This document shows, piece by piece, positions 1-6,578 of a stretch of 8,777 bases of DNA. The stretch's first letter is position 1; every line of letters starts with the position of its first letter. The notes beneath the pieces were generated by a model. That model saw only the letters and a program-made list of their open reading frames with translations. It had not been told where the DNA came from and did not search any database. This DNA comes from Bacteroidales bacterium (GTDB lineage Bacteria; Bacteroidota; Bacteroidia; Bacteroidales; F082): NCBI GenBank assembly GCA_020853175.1, contig JADYZK010000043.1, forward strand, positions 1-8,777, read 5' to 3'. Made by a program: the position numbers and the translations under genes.

Positions 1-1643
1 ACGGTTATACGCCCATTCCAAATTTCAGCCAATGGGGTAAACACAGGGCAACTGCCGATCCGGTCATCGTAAATTACCAAGGCGACTACTATCTCTTTTC
101 AACCAACCAATGGGGCTATTGGTGGAGCAAGGATATGTTGAAATGGAACTATATCAGCAAGCGTTTTCTTCGTCCTTGGAACGAAGGTTATGATGAGTTG
201 TGTGCTCCGGCGGTGGGTATTATTGGCGACACCATGTTGGTCTTTGGGTCAACTTACACCAATAATTTCACGCTTTGGATGAGCACCAATCCCAAAAACA
301 ACGAATGGAAACCCTTGGTGGATTCGCTCACTATTGGTGGCTGGGATCCTGCCTTTTTCACCGATTCCAACGGAAAGTTTTATATGTACAACGGCAGCAG
401 CAACCAATATCCTTTATATGGAGTGCAGCTCAACCGCAAAACAATGGAACCTTATGCCACGAGAAAAGAAATGTATCTGCTTGAACCTGAACGTTATGGA
501 TGGCATCGCTTTGGTGAGCACATGGACAATACTTTTCTTGATCCTTTTATTGAAGGGGCTTGGATGACGCAACATAACAACAAATATTATTTGCAATATG
601 GTGCACCAGGAACCGAGTTCAGCGGCTATGCCGATGGCGTGGTGGTAGGCGAAAGTCCACTTGGTCCTTTTGTTCCACAGTCGCTGCCTTTGAGTTACAA
701 AGCAGGTGGATTCGCCCGTGGCGCCGGACATGGGGCCACTTTTCAAGATCATGAAGGCGATTATTGGAATGTTTCAACCATTGCTATTTCAGTAAAAAAT
801 AATTTTGAACGTCGGTTAGGGATATGGCCTGCCGGCTTTGACAACGAAGTCGTGATGTTTTGCAACACTGCTTTTGGTGACTATCCTACTTATCTTCCCG
901 AAGCCAACAAAGATCCTCTCAAGGGCAGCTTTACCGGATGGATGCTGCTCAATTACAAGAAACCGGTAACTGTTTCTTCCACACTGGGTGGTTATCATCC
1001 CAACAACATTGTGGATGAAGACATAAAAACCTACTGGTCAGCTACTTCTGATAATGCTGGCGAATGGATTCAGTCTGACTTAGGTGAAATATCCACCCTT
1101 CGAGCCATTCAAATCAATTATGCCGATCAGGATGTGGAGTTTCTTGGAAAATCAAGTGATGTTGGACATCAATATCAAATTTTCGTTTCAAATAATGGGA
1201 AAAAGTGGTCGTTGCTGGTTGACAAAAGTAAAAACACCACCGATGTACCTCATGACTACATCGAGCTTGAAACACCTGTCCAAGCAAGGTTTGTCAAATT
1301 GGTCAACCTTAAAATGCCTACCGGAAAATTTGCCATCAGTGGCCTGAGGGTATTTGGAAAAGGCAATGGCAACAAGCCGGATCCGGTTAAAGATTTTTAC
1401 ATCTTGCGTACCAGTAAAGACAAACGATCGGCTTGGCTCAAATGGAACCGCGTTGACAATGCTTATGCCTACAATATTTATCTCGGCACCGAGCCTGATA
1501 AGCTGTATAACTGTATCATGGTGATGGATGCCAACGAATATTGGCTCAAGACAATGGACAACGAAAAAACCTATTATTTTACAATCGAATCCATCAACGA
1601 AAATGGGGTAAGCGAGAAAACGCCTATTCAGAAAGTAGATTAA
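1..1643 (+). CDS. GH43-type glycoside hydrolase with discoidin (F5/8 type C) and FN3-like domains, 5' partial
   Basis: The reading frame is open to the left edge (first whole codon at base 3; 546 residues visible), so the ATG at 135 is internal and the true start and any signal peptide lie outside. The propeller domain carries the three GH43 acidic positions: an early ADPVI motif (Asp codon 57-59, catalytic base), GGWDPAFF (Asp codon 345-347, pKa modulator) and DPFIEGAW (Glu codon 552-554, general acid). RGAGHGATF (His codon 729-731) fits the conserved central histidine. Bases ~957-1370 encode an F5/8 type C domain, probably a carbohydrate-binding module, and ~1371-1640 an FN3-like domain. 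The protein ends inside the FN3 fold, so no type IX secretion tail is evident. GH43 enzymes are mostly arabinofuranosidases, xylosidases or arabinanases; the exact substrate cannot be read from the sequence. It probably forms an operon with the GH3 gene downstream, consistent with glycan degradation at the surface or in the periplasm. Confidence 0.88.
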   Translation, partial: GYTPIPNFSQWGKHRATADPVIVNYQGDYYLFSTNQWGYWWSKDMLKWNYISKRFLRPWNEGYDELCAPAVGIIGDTMLVFGSTYTNNFTLWMSTNPKNNEWKPLVDSLTIGGWDPAFFTDSNGKFYMYNGSSNQYPLYGVQLNRKTMEPYATRKEMYLLEPERYGWHRFGEHMDNTFLDPFIEGAWMTQHNNKYYLQYGAPGTEFSGYADGVVVGESPLGPFVPQSLPLSYKAGGFARGAGHGATFQDHEGDYWNVSTIAISVKNNFERRLGIWPAGFDNEVVMFCNTAFGDYPTYLPEANKDPLKGSFTGWMLLNYKKPVTVSSTLGGYHPNNIVDEDIKTYWSATSDNAGEWIQSDLGEISTLRAIQINYADQDVEFLGKSSDVGHQYQIFVSNNGKKWSLLVDKSKNTTDVPHDYIELETPVQARFVKLVNLKMPTGKFAISGLRVFGKGNGNKPDPVKDFYILRTSKDKRSAWLKWNRVDNAYAYNIYLGTEPDKLYNCIMVMDANEYWLKTMDNEKTYYFTIESINENGVSEKTPIQKVD

Positions 1644-1730
1644 AACCACTCCACACATTTCCAAAAATGACTTTGAGTTACTTATAATATACTTCAAGTA
1701 AAACTATGTAAACCATTAATAATTAACAAT
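1644..1730 (+). other. Intra-operon spacer with AT-rich translation leader
   Basis: This 87-bp gap holds no terminator-like hairpin and no clear TAnnTTTG promoter box, which favours read-through from the GH43 gene into the GH3 gene. It contains a small inverted repeat, TTACTT (1678-1683) and AAGTAA (1696-1701), overlapping an alternative 11-bp palindrome TACTTCAAGTA (1690-1700). Both are weak and may be chance. The final bases before the GH3 ATG are AT-rich with no Shine-Dalgarno sequence, as is usual in Bacteroidota. Confidence 0.45.
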
Positions 1731-4031
1731 ATGAAAGTAAAACTATTTTTTACATCCATGCTCCTTGTCGCTATCACGCTATCGGCTTGCAGCACCCAAA
1801 AGAAGGAATCATCCGGCGATGCCAAAATGACCGCCTTCGTGAATGACTTGATGAAACAAATGACCCTTGATGAAAAAATCGGACAGCTCAACCTCCCTGG
1901 ATCTGGCGATATTGTTACCGGACAGACATCGAGCTCCAACATCGGTCAAAAAATTAAAGACGGACAAGTTGGTGGCCTCTTCAACATCAAGTCGGCGGCA
2001 AAAATCCGCGATGTGCAGAGGGTTGCTGTTGAAGAAAGTCGTTTAAAAATTCCATTGATTTTTGGAATGGATGTCATTCACGGCTACCAAACTACATTTC
2101 CAATTCCTTTAGGTCTGGCCGCCAGCTTCGACATGGATCTGATTAAAAAAAGTGCCCAAGTTGCAGCTTCTGAAGCCAGTGCCGATGGTATTTGTTGGAC
2201 ATTTTCACCTATGGTGGACTTGTCGCGCGATCCTCGATGGGGTCGCATTGCCGAAAGTGGCGGAGAGGATACTTACCTCAGTTCGCAAATTGCCAAAGCT
2301 TTTGTTGAAGGCTACCAAGGCGACGACCTTTCAAAAAACAACACCATCATGGCGTGTGTGAAGCATTTTGCCCTTTACGGTGCAGCCGAAGGTGGTAGAG
2401 ATTACAACACCACCGACATGAGCCGCATCAGAATGTACAACGAATATTTCCCTGCTTATAAAGCCGCCGTGGATGCAGGCGTTGGAACGGTGATGACCTC
2501 TTTCAACGAAATTGATGGCATTCCGGCTTCGGCCAATCATTGGCTCATGACCGAAGTGTTGCGCAACCAATGGGGTTTTGACGGATTTGTTGTTACTGAT
2601 TATACCGCCATTAACGAGATGATAGACCACGGCTTGGACGATCTGCAAGAGGTTTCAGCCCAAGCTTTACGCGCTGGTGTTGACATGGATATGGTCGGCG
2701 AAGGTTTCCTTACTACTTTGAAAAAGTCTCTCGAAGAGGGTAAAGTCACTGAAGCTCAAATTGACCAGGCCTGCCGTAAAATTCTTGAAGCCAAATATAA
2801 ACTAGGACTTTTTGATGATCCTTATCGCTATTGCGATCCACAACGTGCAAAAGATGAGGTATTTACAGAAGAAAACAACCGTATTGCCCGCCAAGCAACA
2901 GCACAAACTTTTGTGTTGTTGAAAAACGAAAAGCAGTTGCTGCCGCTCAACAAAAAAGGAAAAATTGCTTTGATTGGCCCCCTTGCTGATAATATCCATA
3001 ACATGCCTGGCACTTGGAGTGTTGCCGCCGACTATACCCAATCCATCACTGTGCTCGAAGGCTTTAAAGCTGCCTTGGGCGATCAAGCGGAGTTGCTCTA
3101 TGCACGAGGAAGCAATATTGTTGACGATCCACAGCTGGATGACTGGACAAGAGCCTTTGGAAAAACTTCATTTGATACTGAAAAAAGCTCCCAAGAAATG
3201 CTGAAAGAAGCAGTAAATGTGGCGTCAAAAGCCGATGTTATTGTTGCAGTGGTGGGCGAAGCCTCAGAAATGAGTGGCGAAAGCTCCAGCCGATCGAACA
3301 TTTCGTTGCCCGAAAATCAAAAAATCCTTCTCGAAGCCTTACTAAAAACAGGTAAACCTGTTGTCATGGTGCTTTTTACAGGCCGTCCTTTGGAATTGAA
3401 TTGGGAAAACAAAAACATTCCTGCTATCCTCAATGTATGGTTTGGCGGAACCCAAGCCGGCCACGCCATTGCTGATGTGGTGTTTGGAAGTGTAAACCCT
3501 TCCGGAAAATTACCGGCAACTTTCCCGCAAAACGTGGGTCAAGTGCCCATTTACTACAACCACAAAAATACCGGCCGTCCGCTGGAAGAAGGCAAATGGT
3601 TCCATAAATACCGCTCTAACTACTTGGATGTGACCAATGAACCCCTTTTCCCTTTTGGCTTTGGTTTGAGTTATACCACTTTCACCTACAGCGAATTAAA
3701 ACTTGACAAAACACAATTAAAAGGCAATGAAACCCTTAAAGCAAGCATTGAAATTACCAACAGTGGAAATTACGACGGCACCGAAGTGGTTCAGTTATAT
3801 ATCCGCGATCTGGTGGGTACGGTTACCCGTCCGGTCAAGGAACTCAAAGGTTTTCAGAAAGTTTTCCTTAGGGCAGGTGAAACAAAATCAGTTGAGTTTG
3901 ACATATCCACTGATGATCTGAAATTCTACAACAGCGCACTCAACTATGATTGGGAAGCGGGAGATTTCATTATGATGATGGGCGGAAACTCAAAAGAAGT
4001 GAAAATGGCACAAGTCACTTGGCAGAAATAG
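1731..4031 (+). CDS. bglX: Periplasmic beta-glucosidase/beta-xylosidase, GH3 family, lipoprotein
   Basis: GH3 exo-acting enzyme that hydrolyses terminal beta-linked glucose (or xylose) from oligosaccharides by a retaining mechanism. At 766 aa it is almost the length of E. coli BglX (765 aa). Residues 1-20 form a lipoprotein signal peptide ending in the lipobox LSAC (Cys20), which supports the ATG at 1731. The GH3 N-terminal barrel (~30-345) contains the expected substrate-binding signatures: GMDVIHG (Asp114), DPRWGR (Arg169), KHF (Lys211-His212) and the nucleophile in VVTDYTAI (Asp290). The second GH3 domain (~390-620) has MSGESSSR (Glu517), aligned with the HEASSR motif of BglX and a candidate acid/base. 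An FN3-like domain (~680-750) follows. It lies 87 bp after the GH43 gene and ahead of a strong terminator, so it is the last gene of that unit. The lipid anchor implies a membrane-attached periplasmic location. The choice between beta-glucosidase and beta-xylosidase cannot be settled from sequence; a xylan-type substrate is possible given the GH43 partner. Confidence 0.93.
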   Translation: MKVKLFFTSMLLVAITLSACSTQKKESSGDAKMTAFVNDLMKQMTLDEKIGQLNLPGSGDIVTGQTSSSNIGQKIKDGQVGGLFNIKSAAKIRDVQRVAVEESRLKIPLIFGMDVIHGYQTTFPIPLGLAASFDMDLIKKSAQVAASEASADGICWTFSPMVDLSRDPRWGRIAESGGEDTYLSSQIAKAFVEGYQGDDLSKNNTIMACVKHFALYGAAEGGRDYNTTDMSRIRMYNEYFPAYKAAVDAGVGTVMTSFNEIDGIPASANHWLMTEVLRNQWGFDGFVVTDYTAINEMIDHGLDDLQEVSAQALRAGVDMDMVGEGFLTTLKKSLEEGKVTEAQIDQACRKILEAKYKLGLFDDPYRYCDPQRAKDEVFTEENNRIARQATAQTFVLLKNEKQLLPLNKKGKIALIGPLADNIHNMPGTWSVAADYTQSITVLEGFKAALGDQAELLYARGSNIVDDPQLDDWTRAFGKTSFDTEKSSQEMLKEAVNVASKADVIVAVVGEASEMSGESSSRSNISLPENQKILLEALLKTGKPVVMVLFTGRPLELNWENKNIPAILNVWFGGTQAGHAIADVVFGSVNPSGKLPATFPQNVGQVPIYYNHKNTGRPLEEGKWFHKYRSNYLDVTNEPLFPFGFGLSYTTFTYSELKLDKTQLKGNETLKASIEITNSGNYDGTEVVQLYIRDLVGTVTRPVKELKGFQKVFLRAGETKSVEFDISTDDLKFYNSALNYDWEAGDFIMMMGGNSKEVKMAQVTWQK

Positions 4032-4079
4032 GACTTCCTTTTCTGTCTTCAATGGAAGTGTAAAATCCTAATCAATCAT

Positions 4080-4140
4080 AATCCTCTCTTTTCTGCCGCT
4101 TTACAAAAGGTGAGACACAGAAAAGAGAGGATTTTCTTTT
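4080..4140 (+). terminator. Rho-independent-type terminator after the GH3 gene
   Basis: The left arm at 4080-4095 (AATCCTCTCTTTTCTG) and right arm at 4118-4133 are perfect 16-bp reverse complements, separated by a 22-base loop. The right arm runs directly into TTTTCTTTT-type sequence on the + strand. The opposite side has no T-rich tail, so it should act mainly on + strand transcription, ending the GH43-bglX transcript 49 bp after the bglX stop. The loop is longer than in most intrinsic terminators, but the stem is long and unbroken. Confidence 0.85.
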
Positions 4141-4216
4141 GAAAGCAGCCCTCCTATGCGTTTTTACAGCCTGAAATATTTCTTTGTGTGCATACTGTTA
4201 GTCCAAAAGCAAATTG

Positions 4217-4224
4217 TAATTTTG
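4217..4224 (+). promoter_or_regulatory. Probable Bacteroidota -7 promoter element of the DUF4301 gene
   Basis: TAATTTTG matches the Bacteroidota housekeeping -7 consensus TAnnTTTG exactly. It lies 23 bp before the ATG at 4248 and after the bglX terminator, leaving room for a short leader. No good TTTG/TTG -33 element is present at the expected distance (the region near 4191-4201 reads CATACTGTTAG), so the promoter is either weak at -33 or the match is partly chance in AT-rich DNA. Confidence 0.45.
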
Positions 4225-4247
4225 ATTTTTGAACAAAATCAACACTT

Positions 4248-5801
4248 ATGAATGACTTTTCTACCTCCGACCTGAACCTTTTCCAACAAAAAGGAATTGA
4301 AGTGGCCACTATCAACCAACAAATTGCAGCCTTTAAAAAAGGTTTTCCAGCCATCAATCTCGTCTCACCGGCCACCATCGGACATGGAATGCTGAAGTAT
4401 TCCGAGCAAGAAGTAGATAAGCTGATCGCATATTTCGATGACAATAAAGACAATTTCGAGCTGTTGAAATTTGTTCCTGCATCGGGAGCTGCCAGTCGTA
4501 TGTTCAAGCATTTGTTTGAATTTGTTCAATCTTTTCAAGGAACAGCTGCCGAAATTGAAGCCTTGGAAACTGACACTGATACCAACAGCGTGGGTTATTT
4601 GCTTCAAAACATTCAAAAATTGGCCCTTTTCAACGATCTCAAAGCAGCAGCTTTCAAGCAATCTTTGGATGTAAATCAGCTGCTAAATAAGAAACAATAC
4701 AAAACCATCATTCAGCTCATTTTAGATGATTCGGGTTTGGGATACGGCAACTTGCCCAAAGCATTGCTGAGGTTTCACCGCTATGGCAATGAAAGTCGTT
4801 TTGCCATTGAGGAGCATTTGGTGGAAGCTGCCATGTACAGTCGTAACGAAGAAAATATTGCCAAAGTTCATTTTACCCTTTCGCCCGAACATCGTAACTT
4901 ATTCGAGATGAGGCTCAATGATTTGATTGGGCATTATGAAAAGACGTTTGGTGTGCAGTATGAAATCAGTTTCTCCGAACAAAAACCTTCCACCGATACC
5001 CTTGCCGTTGATATGGACAACAATCCTTTTAGAAACGATGATGGCTCGTTGCTGTTCAGGCCCGGCGGACATGGTGCTTTAATTGAAAACCTGAACGACT
5101 TGAATGAAGAAATCATTTTCATAAAAAATATTGATAATATCGTTCCTGACCACCTGCGTGAAGAAACGTATCGCTACAAAAAAGCCATTGGTGGCCTGCT
5201 GATGCGGCTACTGGAAAAAACGTTTGATTATCTCGACATCTTAGACACAGGTTTCATCGAAGAGGGTGAGTTGGAAGAGATCAAGCATTTTGCCGAAGAA
5301 AAACTCATGATCAATATCCCTGAATCATTTGACGGACATAGCGATATTGAAAAAATTGATGTACTTTACGGTCTTCTCAACCGTCCAATGCGCATCTGCG
5401 GAATGGTGAAAAATGAAGGCGAACCCGGCGGTGGACCTTTCTGGGTCAAAGACAGCGAAGGATACATCTCACTTCAAATTGTGGAATCCTCACAAATGGA
5501 TTTGAAAAACAGTCAGCAAGCAGCGCTTGTAGGCGCATCAACGCATTTCAACCCGGTGGATTTGGTGTGTGGAATCTACGATTTCAAAGGACAGAAATTT
5601 CACCTTCCCGATTATATTGATGCCGAAACGGGTTTTATCTCTAAAAAATCGAAAGATGGCCGCGACCTCAAAGCCCTCGAGCTTCCCGGATTGTGGAATG
5701 GCGCCATGGCCGATTGGATCACCATTTTTGTGGAAACACCGCTGATTACCTTCAATCCCGTGAAAACAATTAATGATCTTTTAAGACCTCAGCATCAATA
5801 A
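4248..5801 (+). CDS. DUF4301 family protein, possible nucleotidyltransferase-fold enzyme
   Basis: This 517-aa soluble protein, with no signal peptide or membrane segment, belongs by recognisable motifs to DUF4301, a family without assigned function known mainly from Bacteroidota. The ATG at 4248 is the first start after an in-frame TGA at 4230-4232. Visible landmarks are VPASGAASRMFK (76-87), RPGGHGALIENL (271-282), FIKNIDNIVPD (291-301), RPMRICGMVKNEGEPGGGPFW (start 379) and ELPGLWNGAMADW (478-490). The first resembles the glycine-rich nucleotide loop of sugar-nucleotide pyrophosphorylases. The next two resemble their PxGHG...NxDN region, in which the Asp binds the metal. A UDP-sugar pyrophosphorylase-like activity in the cytoplasm is therefore inferred, not shown. 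The gene stands alone: it follows the bglX terminator, has its own likely promoter and converges on pepE 48 bp downstream. The family call is firm; the enzymatic role is speculative. Confidence 0.88.
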   Translation: MNDFSTSDLNLFQQKGIEVATINQQIAAFKKGFPAINLVSPATIGHGMLKYSEQEVDKLIAYFDDNKDNFELLKFVPASGAASRMFKHLFEFVQSFQGTAAEIEALETDTDTNSVGYLLQNIQKLALFNDLKAAAFKQSLDVNQLLNKKQYKTIIQLILDDSGLGYGNLPKALLRFHRYGNESRFAIEEHLVEAAMYSRNEENIAKVHFTLSPEHRNLFEMRLNDLIGHYEKTFGVQYEISFSEQKPSTDTLAVDMDNNPFRNDDGSLLFRPGGHGALIENLNDLNEEIIFIKNIDNIVPDHLREETYRYKKAIGGLLMRLLEKTFDYLDILDTGFIEEGELEEIKHFAEEKLMINIPESFDGHSDIEKIDVLYGLLNRPMRICGMVKNEGEPGGGPFWVKDSEGYISLQIVESSQMDLKNSQQAALVGASTHFNPVDLVCGIYDFKGQKFHLPDYIDAETGFISKKSKDGRDLKALELPGLWNGAMADWITIFVETPLITFNPVKTINDLLRPQHQ

Positions 5802-5849
5802 TTTAGATGCTAAAAGAAAGTAAGTGAACTGTAATTAAAAACCAAGCAG
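5791..5849. other. Short convergent junction with a weak hairpin
   Basis: Only 48 bp (5802-5849) separate the convergent DUF4301 and pepE stop codons. AGCATC (5791-5796) and GATGCT (5806-5811) form a 6-bp stem with a 9-base loop spanning the DUF4301 stop codon. Neither strand has a proper T-run directly after it, so it is a poor intrinsic terminator. I see no other convincing terminator here, and the two transcripts may overlap at their 3' ends. Confidence 0.35.
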
Positions 5850-6578
5850 TTAAAGCAAATGGCTTAAATTGGTTCCTGGATCAATCTCATCAGGATCGTT
5901 GCCATAAGTGAACAATCGCAGTTTGCGATGTCCCTTGAGCCACAGCTGGTCGCCGTCTTGTTCCAACAAACTGGCTTCTCGCAAGCCCAAAACAGGCATG
6001 TTTCTGTTGATGATCAAAAACTCTTCAATGCGCTGCTGACGTGTCTCACCGCCATGACCTTCTGGATTGGCATCCAAATAATGCGGATTGATTTGGAAAG
6101 GCACAAAGTTGAGGCAGTCGAAGCTTGCCGGCTGAATAATGGGCATGTCATTGGTAGTTCTTAAAGTGGGGCAAGCCACGTTGGAACCTGCGCTCCATCC
6201 CATAAAAGGAGTTCCTTTGCGCACTTTATCGGCAATGGCCTGCATCAATCCGGTTTGGTGGAGCATAGCCACCAAATGAAAAGTGTTGCCCCCACCTACT
6301 GCAATACATTCAGCATCAGCAACGGCTTGAACCGGATCGGCAAAACGATGCACCGAAACCAGGTCGCAATCCAAAGTTGAAAACACCTGTGCCACACGGC
6401 TTTCATAAACATTGTAAGATTCTTCGAGGCTCACATTCGACAAGCTTACACCTGCATAAGGCACAAAAAGTACTTTTTTGATGTGGTGTTTCTTCAAAAA
6501 GTCGGAAATGAAGGGTTGCGGCCAGCCCAGATAGCTTTCGCCCGAATTTGTTGAGTTGCTGAGAAGTAGTAATTTCAT
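5850..6578 (-). CDS. pepE: Dipeptidase E (alpha-aspartyl dipeptidase), peptidase family S51
   Basis: Cytoplasmic serine peptidase of 242 aa that cleaves dipeptides with N-terminal aspartate, allowing the aspartate to be reused. The fold and active site are recognisable: GGGNTFHL (95-102), the nucleophile elbow GWSAGSN (Ser129), TTNDMP (Asp144) and INPHY (His166), then GHGGETRQQRIEEF in the C-terminal third. These three residues sit exactly nine positions after the Ser120, Asp135 and His157 triad of Salmonella PepE (numbers from memory), so the spacing is fully conserved. There is no signal peptide. The ATG at 6578-6576 overlaps the stop of the upstream TPR-like gene in an ATGA arrangement and is preceded by an A-rich leader, which supports this start and indicates translational coupling. 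The protein is slightly longer than the enterobacterial enzyme (about 229 aa), mainly at the N-terminus. It is the last visible gene of its operon. Confidence 0.93.
   Translation of the reverse strand: MKLLLLSNSTNSGESYLGWPQPFISDFLKKHHIKKVLFVPYAGVSLSNVSLEESYNVYESRVAQVFSTLDCDLVSVHRFADPVQAVADAECIAVGGGNTFHLVAMLHQTGLMQAIADKVRKGTPFMGWSAGSNVACPTLRTTNDMPIIQPASFDCLNFVPFQINPHYLDANPEGHGGETRQQRIEEFLIINRNMPVLGLREASLLEQDGDQLWLKGHRKLRLFTYGNDPDEIDPGTNLSHLL
6575..6578 (-). promoter_or_regulatory. ATGA stop/start overlap coupling the TPR-like gene to pepE
   Basis: On the - strand the pepE ATG (6578-6576) overlaps the TGA stop (6577-6575) of the preceding gene. The preceding bases are A-rich (AAAAATAAAAAA before the ATG). 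They encode the Lys-rich last residues (SSKIKK) of the upstream protein and also serve as the low-structure, A-rich initiation region typical of Bacteroidota genes without a Shine-Dalgarno sequence. Confidence 0.85.

Noticed and set aside
135..137. ATG at 135 as the start of the GH43 gene
   Set aside because: The frame continues upstream to the window edge and includes the catalytic ADP motif at ~54-62, so this Met is internal.
1683..1688. TATAAT sequence in front of bglX as a sigma70-like -10 box
   Set aside because: Bacteroidota use a different -7/-33 consensus, no matching -35 or -33 element is at a suitable distance, and the region is simply AT-rich.
1188..1697. 169-aa open frame on the - strand opposite the GH43 gene
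   Set aside because: It lies entirely against a gene with clear family motifs, its product shows no recognisable domain, and it has no promoter or operon context. It is a frame shadow.
4154..4507. 117-aa open frame on the - strand covering the bglX-DUF4301 gap
   Set aside because: Most of it is antisense to the well-supported start of the DUF4301 gene, and its product is unlike any family I recognise.
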